Assembly (NCBI RefSeq): GCF_029227915.1
Contig: NC_079876.1
Location: 20,834,001-20,898,000 of the forward strand
Reading direction: 5' to 3'
Origin: Hydractinia symbiolongicarpus
Lineage: Eukaryota; Cnidaria; Hydrozoa; Anthoathecata; Hydractiniidae
DNA: 64,000 nt
The notes under the pieces were generated by a model. That model had not been told where the DNA came from. It did not search any database and saw nothing but the letters and a program-made list of their open reading frames with translations. Position numbers and translations under genes: made by a program. The number at the start of each line of letters is the position of its first letter. Positions within the stretch are counted from its first letter, which is position 1. Below, in pieces: positions 34,201 to 45,929 of this stretch.

Positions 34201-34501
34201 ACATTTTAACCGTCTCTTTTAGATCATTTTCTCTTCCTGATAAAGGGATACTGGGTGAAGGGATGTTAGTATGCAACGGTGGATCAAATTGTCTGTCAAA
34301 CAACTCTCTTAATTTCTCATTATTTCTCTTTTTCCTCAATGTTTTAACATTAATGGCTAATCTTTTAATTTTTGTCAATAAACTACAGGAATCGCACTCT
34401 ACTAGAACATTAAACTCTGTCTGGAAATCTTGAGAAAGCTGTAAATGATTGAGCCCTGATCCCACAGAAACATACCAGTTAAACACTTGTTCATTCTTCA
34501 T
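31229..34501 (-). pseudogene. ~1090-codon coiled-coil, transposase-like protein with one in-frame TGA
   Basis: An ATG at 34501 opens 908 codons to a TGA at 31775-31777; the same frame then stays open to 31229, giving about 1090 codons in all. Residues ~95-310 are a long coiled coil. Near residue 392 comes NCLHGDGTSKYHRHYQNF (D396) and TFGLSEIAGGDAATVL, which resembles the first block of an RNase-H-like DDE transposase. A charged Lys/Glu helix lies near residue 860. Past the stop, FFRYVMGVNCKGKFYNRTKV continues as folded-looking sequence and ends LLLDFEKGDLILL. There are no other breaks, so the TGA is recent, an error, or read through. The family is unknown to me; similar large proteins are widespread in cnidarian-type genomes. 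No terminal repeats were found around it. Confidence 0.65.
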
Positions 34502-35509
34502 TTTTAATAAAAAATTTTAATCTATAAAAAACACTAAACAAGCTGTGAAACTAGCTAGACATACCTTAGCATCCATACTAGAGGTAATTATAGTGATAAA
34601 ATAACAAACACAAAGCTTAACTAGCTAGCTAGCTAGAATATAACCCCAAATACCACCTAGCTATATAGCTAGTCGCTTAAATCTTTGTTTTACTATCTAT
34701 CACTATCTAGCTAAACTATAAACATATGTAACTATAAACATTGAACATCTCTTATTGTGAACAGTCTCTTATTAATATACAAAAGAGAACTAGTAGCTAT
34801 AACCCCATAAACTTATTTTTGAGATTTAGTCCGCCATGTTTGTAGCTGTTGTTAGCTCTGTCTGCCAGGGGGGATCCAAAAGTGTCAACAAAAAAATGTG
34901 AAATCCGACAGCTTTTCCTTTTTCTAACTAACTATTAATTTGATAAGAAAAATTCTACATACTTTAAACTTTACTACTTGATATGATAGAAGTTTAAATA
35001 ACACATACAATACAAAAATAATCGCAACCTTAAAATTCAAAATCCTGTAACTCTTCAACGTTAACAGCTACAAACTTCTATCATCAATCAAAACAAACCT
35101 CGGCCTATTCTGTGCAAAGAGGTGCCTATCGAAAAATGCCTAATAAGGAAAAACATAGTCGGAAAATAGCTTTGGATAGGCACATACGTATAAAATCTCG
35201 GGAAAATCTGTCTACGGTATGCGAGTTCGCTACGGCAAAAAAAATTCTACGGCTTTTGATCACGTGACTAAACAGCCTACTTAAACTTTCTCTAACATAA
35301 TGTTTACGAAATCTTCTAGAAGGGCTACTTCAAATCAATTTCGTCCTCAGAACGACAGATATTTACGTTGGGTTTACTTTATGATTTTCTTTTTGTTTTA
35401 AACTTTGGTTGCATTGCAGATAACAGGCATGGCGTTTTTGTTCTCTGAGGAGTCTCGCACTATATACTTATTATCTATGCTGATGGCGGAAATCTTCAAG
35501 CCATCGGGC
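34502..35509. other. 5' flank of the 908-codon ORF
   Basis: Holds a CTAGCTAG tract (34620-34680) and otherwise AT-rich DNA. No promoter motif stands out and no gene is recognised. Confidence 0.35.
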
Positions 35510-35797
35510 TTCTTTTTTTTTTGTTATATACGTACTCAGAAAAGCTTAAGAAATCAAAAAAAAACTTCCTTTACTTGTTTTTCTTATTTAAAATTGTTGT
35601 ACAAGCCTTCGCATATTCAATTTTTCTCTCATAAAAAAAACACAGAGGCGCGATTTCATTTAGGACTGGGCCCGATTAAAAATAATGACATCACATCGTG
35701 CAGAAAGTTTAAGCGAGCGCAGAGAACGTTCATGTTAAGACCTATAGCTTACATTAAATCGCTTTTTGTATGTAATTTACGTTTAAATCTTTAAAAA

Positions 35798-35944
35798 ATG
35801 GTTAGTTGCTTTGCGTTTCGATGTACCAATCGATCAGAGAAGTATAAAGAAGTAAGTTTTCACAGAATCCCGTCTGTGAAAAAGAAAGAACTCAAAAATG
35901 TGCAGGTGATCTACCAAGCGATCAAAGTTTTTATATTTGGTTAG
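35798..35944 (+). pseudogene. THAP zinc-finger relic, Kolobok copy B
   Basis: MVSCFAFRCTNRSEKYKEVS, then FHRIPSVKKKELKN, matches the copy A relic with a short deletion that keeps the frame to 48 codons. The second Cys of the C2CH set is missing in the part read, so it is not a working THAP domain. Confidence 0.7.
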
Positions 35945-36729
35945 CGCACTTCATAGATAGTTCTTTTAAAAGAGATCTCCAGAAAATAAACTTCCATATT
36001 AAAATATTGCCGCTTCGTAAAAATGCCATTTTAGCTTGTGAACGCGATCAAAGTTTCTCATTTCTTCTCATTTCATTATTTGTACTTATATCAACAGAAC
36101 ACAACCAAATAACATTTTGTACATTTTTATATTAAATAAAACAACATTATACCAATTTCCAAACACAGACAAAAAAGTTTTCTAGTTACACATGTATCTT
36201 TCGTAGCGCTCAAGTTTCTATTCTTTGTTTTTCAAAAAAGAAGCTTTTTTGATGGAAGAACATGCCGAATATTTCCAGGGGGTAAATGTACCCATTTTCT
36301 TTAATTTTTTGTAACTGTTTAAGGCTGCATGTAATGCTGATAATGCAGTTTCTTGTCAAAACAACTACTTATAAGTCAGTAGCATCTGCAACACATTTAT
36401 GACCAATCATAATCATAAGAATGATTTTTATTTATACAATATTAATGCCCCCGTTTTACCAACTTATCACGACCCGAACATTATTCGATCTTTCGATCAC
36501 GCATTTGAATGTCCTCCATCATGGCGATTTTCAACGTTACATAAAATTTGTTTGCATTTGTGAGCAAAAAAGCACATGCGGAGGAAAAACATTGCTGAAT
36601 TGTGAAATAAAAATAAATTGGCTTATGAAAGTTTTTTTACTGAAGCTATGGAACGCCAAGGCTGCCTTATTCGATGATTTCATTCGGTCATAAAACACTA
36701 TTTGTCGCTAATTGTATTCGATTTTGTTA

Positions 36730-37160
36730 AAATTCATTCGATTTTGTAAAAATTCATTCGATTATGCGCTAAATTCATTCGATTATGCGCTAAGTTCATT
36801 CGATTATGCGCTGAATTCATTCGATTATGCGATGAATTCATTCGATTATGCGATGAATTCATTCGATTATGCGATGAATTCATTCGATTATGCGCTGTTT
36901 GCATGTGATAAATTATTCGATGCGCTGAATTCATGCGCTAAATTATTCGATGCGCTGTTTGCATGCGCTAAATTATTCGATGCGCTGTTTGCATGCGCTA
37001 AATTATTCGATGCGCTGTTCGCATGCGCTAAATTATTCGATGCGCTGAATTCATGCGCTAAATTATTCGATGCGCTGTTTGCATGCGATAAATTATTCGA
37101 TGCGCTGAATTCATGCGCTAAATTATTCGATGCGCTGTTTGCATGCGATAAATTATTCGA
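36730..37160. repeat. Satellite array in the left foldback arm
   Basis: First 21-bp units of ATTCATTCGATTATGCGCTAA (about seven to eight), then ~30-bp units combining AAATTATTCGATGCGCTG with TTTGCATGCG or AATTCATGCG (about nine). All share ATTCGAT and GCGCT words. Long open frames through it (NSFDYA, ACAKLFDAL repeats) exist because unit lengths are multiples of three. Confidence 0.9.
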
Positions 37161-38100
37161 TAGTTTTGGCGCCTCAATCAAAATTAAAATTAAAAAATGG
37201 TAACCTCTGAATTTCTTAGAAAATTAACAATTTCGCGGGAACACTTTACCATAGTGTTACGATTAAGCGTCAGTCTAATCTTGCAAAGTACATCGAAAAT
37301 TTCTGAAGAAACTACGGAACATTTATTCTCCTATAATATAAGAAAATGAATACAAACGATAAGAGCTAAAATATAAAAAATATTCTCTCTGAATAAAACA
37401 AAAATTAAGTGTCCCTTTGGAAAGGGACACCGTAAACAAAACGAAGTTTACAAGTAAACAACTACCAATTATAAAATAAGTTTTGAATCAGTGAAAAGGT
37501 AACGAAAGAAAGCATAAATGTTTGCATTTAATCACAAGAGTTAAGTTCCTAATAGGCATAAATAATAAAACTGTCGACGACTTTTAAATTTGTCCAAAAA
37601 ATCGACTAGAAAAGGCTAAGTCATATAAACCGAACAGAGCGTTTTCGTCTGGAAGGGAAATAGCATTACTTTCCATTGGTAATTGCAATTGATTAATGCA
37701 AGTGTTACTTGTCGTGCTACTTAACTCTTGTGATTAAATGCAAACATTTATGCTTTCTTTCGTTACCTTTTCACTGATTCAAAACTTATTTTATAATTGG
37801 TAGTTGTTTACTTGTAAACTTCGTTTTGTTTACGGTGTCCCTTTCCAAAGGGACACTTAATTTTTGTTTTATTCAGAGAGAATATTTTTTATATTTTAGC
37901 TCTTATCGTTTGTATTCATTTTCTTATATTATAGGAGAATAAATGTTCCGTAGTTTCTTCAGAAATTTTCGATGTACTTTGCAAGATTAGACTGACGCTT
38001 AATCGTAACACTATGGTAAAGTGTTCCCGCGAAATTGTTAATTTTCTAAGAAATTCAGAGGTTACCATTTTTTAATTTTAATTTTGATTGAGGCGCCAAA

Positions 38101-38530
38101 ACTATCGAATAATTTATCGCATGCAAACAGCGCATCGAATAATTTAGCGCATGAATTCAGCGCATCGAATAATTTATCGCATGCAAACAGCGCATCGAAT
38201 AATTTAGCGCATGAATTCAGCGCATCGAATAATTTAGCGCATGCAAACAGCGCATCGAATAATTTAGCGCATGCAAACAGCGCATCGAATAATTTAGCGC
38301 ATGCAAACAGCGCATCGAATAATTTAGCGCATGAATTCAGCGCATCGAATAATTTATCACATGCAAACAGCGCATAATCGAATGAATTCATCGCATAATC
38401 GAATGAATTCATCGCATAATCGAATGAATTCAGCGCATAATCGAATGAACTTAGCGCATAATCGAATGAATTTAGCGCATAATCGAATGAATTTTTACAA
38501 AATCGAATGAATTTTAACAAAATCGAATAC
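38101..38530. repeat. Satellite array in the right foldback arm
   Basis: Inverse copy of the left array with one fewer 21-bp unit. Unit order is otherwise the same. Confidence 0.9.
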
Positions 38531-39045
38531 AATTAGCGACAAATAGTGTTTTATGACCGAATGAAATCATCGAATAAGGCAGCCTTGGCGTTCCATAGAA
38601 GCAAATGATAAAGTTTTTTGACGAAAAGAATGTTAAAAAAAGCGATTAAATTTTCTATTTCTTTAAAAAATATTTTGCTAAGAACGTTACTTTGAGTCAG
38701 TAAAAGACACCTCGTCACTTTGCATCATTATTAATTTCTCCCTTGTGAGCACAAGAGGTTTGAAGTAGTGTGGCTGTAGCTTTGTAAAGTCTTTTTCATG
38801 AAGTGAATTATCCTATTCTATGTTTTCTAAGTTATAATCTTCGTCATTATTACAAGACGTCTTATCAACGAACAATGTAAACAGTAAGTAAACAAATTTT
38901 AGAAGGTGTGCTGCGGAGCTTACGGACTTTCTGCACGATGTGACGTATACTTATTTATTCGGACTTAGTCCTCTCGACTTTATTTTGCAAATTTTGCAAA
39001 TTTATTTAAAATTGAAGGTGTTCACAGACCCGATTAAGGTATAAA

Positions 39046-39574
39046 CAAGACGTATGATATACGCAAACAACCTCGCGAATAAATTTAACAAAAAGCTGTC
39101 TATCAAATTGGGATTTTTGTTACGAAGTTAGACACGACATATTTTACTATTCAGATACGCAATAATATTTGTTACACACTTATTTTTCAAAATTGATTTG
39201 TGAGACCTTCCTGAACGGAAAATTCCTCGAACTTTTAATTTTCGATGGGTCCGTCTTGGCTGAACCGACTGACAGGAAGAAGAAAGACCACAAACCCACA
39301 AACCCCAAAATTTGCGAAATTCATTAATTCAGTTAATTCTGCCTACATTCACTTTTAAAAAGTTTGGTGGAAACACCTTTATTTACTAGTTAGTTAAACA
39401 AGTGTTTTGAACACTTGTCTTATCTTTTTAAAAAAGAAAAAAGAAAAAAAAAGTAAAAATAGTTACCAAGATGAGATTCGAACACACGACGACTCCCGTG
39501 TCGGTGCTCAGAGAGGCAAAAATTTCCATTCTTGTAGGACACATTTGCGTTTTAATACAAGCTCACGAGCTTGT
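39046..39574 (-). mobile_element. SINE-like insertion with antisense tRNA-like part
   Basis: Copy A reads GGTATAAATAAAGATTTTT without interruption near 23540, so the DNA between GGTATAAA and TAATAAAG here is an insert of about 530 bp. On the minus strand it has GTGTTCGAATCTC, close to a Pol III B box. The plus-strand frame reading DEIRTHDDSRV is the usual by-product of an antisense tRNA. The right end has the hairpin CAAGCT-CACG-AGCTTG. Target duplication is at most 2 bp as read, odd for a SINE, so the class is uncertain. Confidence 0.5.
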
Positions 39575-39683
39575 AATAAAGATTTTTAACGATTGTAAAA
39601 GGTTTATTCTGACATATTTATGTATTGTCTTATTAAAATAACATTTTTTTCAAATATTTTTTTTTCACTGGAGTGCCCCTTAA

Positions 39684-42077
39684 ATAATTCTAATCTATTA
39701 TGATAGTCAAATGAAGTGTGTACATGGTGCCAGTGACTTTGAAAACAAATGTTAGGAAAAACGCTCCCTTATCCAATTGTCAGGAAAACTGAGTTTGATT
39801 ATGTTTCTAAACCTGATAATTTCAATGGTTGTAGGAAACAGTAAATAATGTCCAGGAAATTCAAGGCCAAATTTTGCCTCGAAACTCTGACTTGATATGA
39901 ACTAACAGAATGTGTTTGCGTTCATACCGCCATCAACGAGATCTCCATGGGCGGGAAAACCTTTATGAACTGAACAAAATTATAGTAACAGTTTCCCTTC
40001 CCTAGAAACCTTTCTGCCGAGTTACGTCACGGACAAATTGACGGCTTCCAGACAAGTCCACACTGGTACTAGTCCGAGATATAACGTCATACTTTTCTCT
40101 TTGCTAATTTTAGCATTCACGCAGCCGGTCAAAGAATACTGTCACGCGATTTGTTTATATGCGCAGCATTTCTTCTTTTATTTCCATTTCCATTTGTTCA
40201 AAATATAGTTTCGATTATGTTCAAGATATAGTATTTTCTTTTACATTTCTATCGAATAAACTTTTGCGGGAGATAGTTTATCAGCAATTCTTTAACTCGA
40301 AGATTTTATAAATTTTCCCATCGCGTTAAAAATAACTTATTAAACACCTGGAATATAACTAATAGAAAAATTTACTTCCAAATCCAAGTCGCTGCTCCGC
40401 GCTTTTGTTATTTCTCGATGTTTCTTTGGCTACGAGGTCGTAGCCTACCCATAAAACGTTTATCTGCGTTCTCATGGTCTATCAACTTTCGTAGCAAAGC
40501 GCAGTGCGGACTGAGCTTGATACAAGACACTAGTAACGAAAACAAACAGCATATTATTAACGAAGGATTGCTACTGCGCATGCTCCGCAGTTTTGAGATT
40601 TGTAAGATGTTCTTTTTAATGCTGATCAGTAGTACCCGAGTTCTAAAGCTACCCAGCTTTCTTGTTATTATTAAAAATGCTGCGTTAAATCTTGTAAGAA
40701 TATTTTTTGCAGGATTTTCAGCAAATTTATCAAATATTTGCAAAAAAAAAAAAAACTTTCTTTATTTCTCGGTGAAATTTCTCCTGAAACAAAAAATCAC
40801 CAAATGTCTGTTTGAAATCATATTCACAAGAAAAATACAATTTTTTGGGTATAGGGTTTTATTAATATTAATATCTTGCCCGTAAAATCAACCCGCCTGC
40901 AGCCTAAAAAATGTTGAAAATTGGCTAGTTCGAACTGAAATTTGGTGACATACTAGGGTGGACAGACAGGTTTCCGGTTCCATTCCTTGTAAATTTCGAA
41001 TAAAAATAACCTTTTACTTCGGACATAGACTTTTGAGAGTAAGGTCGATATCCTTAAAGTCAGTAATTGTCGTGCAACAGCTATAGTGCAACATCTCTTG
41101 TTTAGCTTTGTTGCGTAACATAATACTGGCGGTTCTCTGTTGGTTTGTGGTTATTTCGAAATACTAGTGGTTACTGCTGGTTTCTATTTTTAGTATCTAC
41201 GTTAATAAAATTAGCTTTCAAAAGAACTTCAACAAAGTGTGTCAAAGTGGTACACAACAATATAGACAAACTCTTTCATGATTTATATAAACGTTGGGTC
41301 TGTGATATGGTGGAAAAATGCACATGCGTATCCTTCGGACAAAATTAGCGAAAAAAATAGTTAAGTCTGGTCTACTAGGACTATATTTTTACAAACTGGT
41401 TTTTTATAGGAACCGTAATTCTTTAGGCATAAGAAACAATATAATATTTTTAAACATTATCTTTTATTGTTATATAAAAACTTTATTTTAGTCCAATGCT
41501 ACAACACAAAAAAATCCAAAACTTTCTTTCGAAAGGCAAGCAGTAAATTCTTTTGATTCAGCGCATACTTTAAATAGTATTTTAATCTGTCCTCGTGTGA
41601 CATTAATGCATATTTTACTGCGCCGCAATCGCCCTCATTTCACTGAATTTGCAATATGGTCCACTTTCTCTATGCAATAGAATATATCAGCGCACATGCC
41701 ATTTTTAATTTTATGAAAACATTAAAATTTAAATATTTTTGTTGTACATAAAAAAGAAATCTAACGTTAGAAATAATATTGACTTGATAATTCAAAACTC
41801 TCCTGAGACAGTCTAAAATACGCTAGGTAATAAAGTAATGTCTAATTCGTACATTTGTTCGGCACAATTTTTTTTATTGATTTTTGATTGACTGTTGTTT
41901 CCTTTTTGATTGCCTATGCAAGAAGTATCAAGCTATAAAATTTTCAAACTTTACAAATGGGTGCAGGAATGAATGTGAATAAAAAGCGTATTGAAATGTC
42001 CATACAAAACGAGTACATCGTTCAAGCTATGATATATCTGTCTTACAGAATGACGCATTGAAACAGTGGACAACAAA
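39684..42077. other. DBT 3' flank, no second gene recognised
   Basis: Overlapping frames at 40408-40885 on both strands show no known motif and I do not support them. A TTTATT (AATAAA on the minus strand) at about 41873-41878, some 200 bp past the DBT stop, is a candidate polyadenylation signal. Confidence 0.4.
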
Positions 42078-43789
42078 TTATCTCAAATCGAGCAGCATTA
42101 TTAACGGGCATTCTAGGTAGGACTTCCACAGATTTGAAAATCGGGCCATTGTGGCGCCGTCTATGATTCGATGATCTGCCGACCAACTGATGTTAAACAC
42201 ACTAGCTTTAATCAACTTACTATTTTTGTCAAAACGAGGCAGAGTCTACAAAGAGAGTAAAAAACAACAGAATAATTACTAGTCAAACGTACTAAAAAGG
42301 CTGTTGCAAAATATCATTACAATTAGAATGCCGTTTTAAGGTGGCAGTAACCCTTTTTAAAATCGAATTATTTTTTTTAAATGATTAGTTACAAAAGATT
42401 ATTTTTAGACTATATATCCATATTTTTTCTGTTATAACTCACTTGTCACGATTTTATAGCTAAAATACTATTATCTTTCACCAAAAATATTTAGCCTCAA
42501 CAATTACTCTAAAATTCATGAATAATTGATTGGTTCTGCCAAATATAGTTTAAGTCTACGCGCTTGCGAAATTGTACATAAAAAATTGACGTAATTATTA
42601 AAGAGAAATGTTAATAACAACAAAAATGGCGCATTATGTGGAAATTTAAGACGATTTTCATTATGCTACACTGCACGAGCTTTAACTTTCGATAGCATTT
42701 TCGTTTTACTTTAAAATTTTCAGACAGGCTTTGTGAACCATGTAGCCATGATACGGTGTGCGGAAATCTTTTTATTCGGAATATTTTTCTTTTAACAGCG
42801 TTCGATGCAACAGAGGATGTTTACAAAGAATCTTTTGAAAAAAACAAAAGGCTATTGTTCAAAAAATATGAATGAACAAAAAAACTCCGCACACCGTTTT
42901 AACAGGGTTAACCCAAGGTTCATTTAAAAACAGAAGCTGATGAAAAATAACGAGATTGTAAAATGTTGGAGCTCGTAGAAGCCGAATTTTTTCTTGTTTA
43001 TGAAAAATTTTTAAATAGAAATTTCTGCTGGCTCAGCAAATTTGGTGTTAAAGTAAAATAATGTCATTATGTAGTAGGGCCTATATTTTTCGGAAATAGT
43101 AAAAAAAAAATGGTATAAATAAAACACTGAGTAAATAATTCAGCTATTTGGACAGCTAAAAAAGGGTTACTGCCACCTTAAACACTTTTTTAATAACCTA
43201 AAATTAGAGGTATGGTTCACTAAGGCGTTTATTTGTTACCCAAGATGAGAAACCCGTACCTGTATTTTACCAAGAGCACCAATGGCGACAGTGGGTGGTG
43301 GGATGACAGGCTTAGCGTAAGTACCGCCGATCTAAAAGAAAGAGGTACAAACTGCTTGATATTTTCCTCTACATTGCGTTCTCCATCATATGCATGTTAA
43401 GTTAAGTCAATGGCTTTCTTTTGAGTAGGCTTTCTATTTCATTATTGTACTGCAAACAATAAATTCGAATTGTGAATATCATTATCGCAAAAAAAAACAA
43501 AAAAACAACAACATTTAGAAATGGAGAACTTTTGTTAGCCTTCCAAAATCATTATTTCCATGACCATTTATCATTCCAAATAACTAAGGATGCTTACCGT
43601 TCCGATATTCGATAACGTAAATGTTCCGTCACTTAAATCATCCATACCAAGTTTGCCCTGCATTCCTAGTTCCTGTAAGCGAATGAGATCTTCAGCCACC
43701 TCAAATACACTTTTTGATTGAATATTCTTTATGTTCGGCACAAGTAAGCCTTCTTTAGTATCCATCGCAACTCCAATGTTATGAGATGC
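42078..43789 (-). CDS. DBT: Branched-chain 2-oxoacid dehydrogenase E2 (last three exons)
   Basis: Three exons encode the C-terminal catalytic part of lipoamide acyltransferase, the mitochondrial E2 core that moves acyl groups to CoA in valine, leucine and isoleucine breakdown. Exon a (43598-43789) reads [19 protein letters not shown] and ends FTLSNIGT. Exon b (43260-43331) reads [20 protein letters not shown]. Exon c (42078-42245) reads [20 protein letters not shown] and ends LLDLR plus TAA at 42078-42080. The catalytic HRIIDG motif is present. Introns are GT-AG and phase 0 at both joins. No stops or frameshifts occur, unlike all neighbours, so this is a live host gene. Exons for the lipoyl domain, E3/E1-binding domain and first half of the catalytic domain were not found upstream. 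Confidence 0.95.
42340..43177. mobile_element. TTAA MITE in the last DBT intron
   Basis: The 838-bp insert is flanked by TTAA (42336-42339 and 43178-43181). The ends are inverted copies of GGTGGCAGTAACCCTTTTT. TTAA with GG-starting ends suggests Kolobok-type mobilisation; it shares no interior with the AGGGG family. It fills most of the intron between exons b and c and leaves the splice sites untouched. Confidence 0.82.
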
Positions 43790-45336
43790 CTACGGATAGA
43801 AAAGTTTGTCGATTAAATAAAAGGAAATCTCATAAAAGAGGAAATTTTATTTTAGCTTAATCTGTTTATGCCCTTACTTGATACTGTATAAGTTATAGTC
43901 AGAATAAAAAGTGGCATTTCGGTTGAAAAAACACACATATCTACAGTCAAACTATTACAAATACAGTTTAAAACAAACACTATAAGTACAAATATCTATA
44001 AGTTTCCTCTTCAATGCATTAGTTCAATTTTTTTGCTCAGTTTTGTAGACAATTTGTTGTAAGGCAAAATGATACATCGATGAGCATAAGTCAACCATTA
44101 TATTTTTCTGTGTTTACACAAGTCATACAGCAATGGTTGAGCCATAACCATAATTATAGTACAATCTCCCCGATTAGCGATCGTTTCCAACCATTATCAA
44201 GCGAACTAAAATAGCAGGAGACTTAACTTTGACAACTTCCACTAGCAAATCTGGAAAACAGAAACCCCTGCTTCATAAACACAACCTCCCACCCCGCTTA
44301 GTAAACCATTATTGTCGCATTTTCACGGAGTGTATTTTTTTCGTAAAGTTGATTTTATATTCGCTCGCCATTAAATGGTTTGGAAATGTGCCCGAAAACG
44401 TAGATATTTCGTGCTTGAACCAGTTACAGAACGCAGATATTTCGTTCTCTGACATTGCTGTTACTTCCGCAGCTATTTTGGGCCACTAAGAGTGCACGTT
44501 TTTTATTTCTTTTTTAAGAATATCAAAGTCGTAAACGGACGTATAAGACGCATTTCTTTAAAAACAGATCTACAATTCAATATTTTAAAAAACGAAAATA
44601 GTTTTTTGAACCGTTTGAACCTACAGTTCTTCCTCAAATTTATGCCTTTTCGACATTCTTCAATGTTTTTTATGACATTTATAAACAAAATCAACTTATT
44701 AAAAGGGATGTCTATATTAACCTTACTGACACCTTTCGCAAGGTCACCCATCTGTTCGTGGAATGTTTTAGGGCATACTTAACAACATCAGTGAGATGAA
44801 ACATACTCTTCTAATCAGTCATGTGACTTGTTCACAATTTGAAAAAGATATGTATGAGTAGCCCAAACTGGTCGACTTTAAAAAACAATGCAGAAACACC
44901 TCTTCGGAATGCATTGGTGGACTGATGAACAACAAAAACAAATTTTGCACGTTCTGTAAATTAACGTTAATTGAAAGATCACCTCCAAAAAACCATGTGA
45001 AACAGCATACATCCAAAAAACAGAACCAACTCTACTTTTAACTTAATATTTCGACATTTATGACATTTAAGCAACACTTATGGCATATGACAAAAATCCT
45101 AATTGGGCTATTTTTTCATGACATTTTATGATTTAATGACAAAGTGGGATACCTGTCTGCACTATGAAATAAATATAAAAATATAGAAAAAAATATGATA
45201 CGCTTGACATTCAAACAAGTACACACAGGTAATTACTTTGAAATCCATTCTGATAAATAATTAGATCTTTCAGTGTCATTTAATGATGCGTTGACTTGCT
45301 ATTCAAATAAAGGATGCTGACATCTTCTACTTTCAG
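43790..45336. other. Upstream DBT intron or flank
   Basis: A good 3' splice site (TCCGTAG) abuts exon a at 43790, so this is intronic at first. The open frames at 44229-44782 show no known domain on either strand. I cannot place another DBT exon here. Confidence 0.4.
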
Positions 45337-45340
45337 TTAA

Positions 45341-45920
45341 AGGGAAACTCCAGTGAAAATCAATTTTTTTTTCTGTTTATACCTACTGAGAAAAGCATAA
45401 AAAACTAAACCAAATTATTTTACTTGTTTTTCTTATTAAAATTGTTGCACTAACCTCCGAAATTTCAGTTTTTTCTCATGAAAACACTGACAGGCGCGTT
45501 ATTATCCAGGACTGAACCCAATATAAATATGGACGTCACATCGTGCAGAAACTTTGAGTTTATCTAACGTTAATGTTAAGACCTATATTTTACATTTTCA
45601 TTGCTTATTGCTTTTTGTATATAATTTAAAATGGTTAGTTGTTCTGCGTTTGGATGTACCAACCGACCAGAGAAGTGTAAAGAAGTTAGTTTTCACAGAA
45701 TCCCGTCTTTGAGCGGAGACAAAATGGCTCAACAAAATACGCCGTCCAGATGATCTACCAGGAGATCAAAGTTGTTTTATTTGTTTGTCGCACTTTACAG
45801 TTGTTTTAAAAGAGATATCGAGGTAATAAAGATCCATAAAATACTGGCACTTTGTGAAAAGACTTTACCTAGAGGAACATTATACCAATTTCTAATACAA
45901 ACACCAATAAATAAAAATAA
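45341..45920 (+). mobile_element. Kolobok-like transposon, copy C, right-truncated
   Basis: After TTAA (45337-45340), AGGGAAACTCCAGTGAAAATC starts a diverged copy of the AGGGG family. It runs through the THAP relic and a few hundred bases beyond, then joins R4 sequence near 45930 without a right end. Confidence 0.75.
45631..45753 (+). pseudogene. THAP zinc-finger relic, Kolobok copy C
   Basis: MVSCSAFGCTNRPEKCKEVS, then FHRIPS, keeps the best THAP N-terminus of the family (C-x4-C). It ends after 40 codons. In another frame shortly after, CFICLSHF supplies the C-x2-H half. A frameshift separates the two halves. Confidence 0.78.
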
Positions 45921-45929
45921 ATGAAAAGC

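Larger units (their letters stand above)
36647..38597. mobile_element. Foldback element with ~0.9-kb inverted arms
   Basis: The 1951-bp insertion in Kolobok copy B is flanked by GAAGC (36642-36646 and 38598-38602); copy A shows the empty ACTGAAGCAAATG at about 23090. The arms are 36647-37545 (899 bp) and 37720-38597 (878 bp), inverted and nearly perfect, beginning TATGGAACGCCAAGGCTGCC. The 21-bp length difference equals one satellite unit. A 174-bp unique loop separates them. The arms carry tandem arrays, as in Drosophila foldback elements. Nothing in it looks like a real protein. Confidence 0.9.
35510..39679 (+). mobile_element. Kolobok-like transposon, copy B, interrupted twice
   Basis: Matches copy A from near its left end (about 32 bp of the left terminus lost) to the right end CACTGGAGTGCCCC, followed by TTAA at 39680-39683. 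Two insertions break it: the foldback element at 36647-38597 and a SINE-like insert at about 39046-39574. Without them its length agrees with copy A. It holds a THAP relic. Confidence 0.8.

Noticed and set aside
32599-34433. Additional ORFs on both strands inside 31.2-34.5 kb
   Set aside because: Shadows of the long minus-strand reading frame.
36730-38530. Open frames of 90-163 codons (NSFDYA and ACAKLFDAL repeats) and a CRISPR-like look of regular repeats
   Set aside because: They are satellite arrays with unit lengths divisible by three inside a foldback element. There are no unique spacers, and the genome is eukaryotic.
39407-39589. ORF with DEIRTHDDSRV
   Set aside because: Typical translation of an antisense tRNA-like sequence; it lies inside the SINE-like insertion.
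40408-40885. Overlapping 111- and 155-codon ORFs on opposite strands
   Set aside because: No recognised motif, no splice context, and both strands are open, which suggests composition rather than coding.
44229-44782. ORFs of 86 and 96 codons, with an 82-codon antisense frame
   Set aside because: Not recognisable and open on both strands. I could not match them to missing DBT exons.
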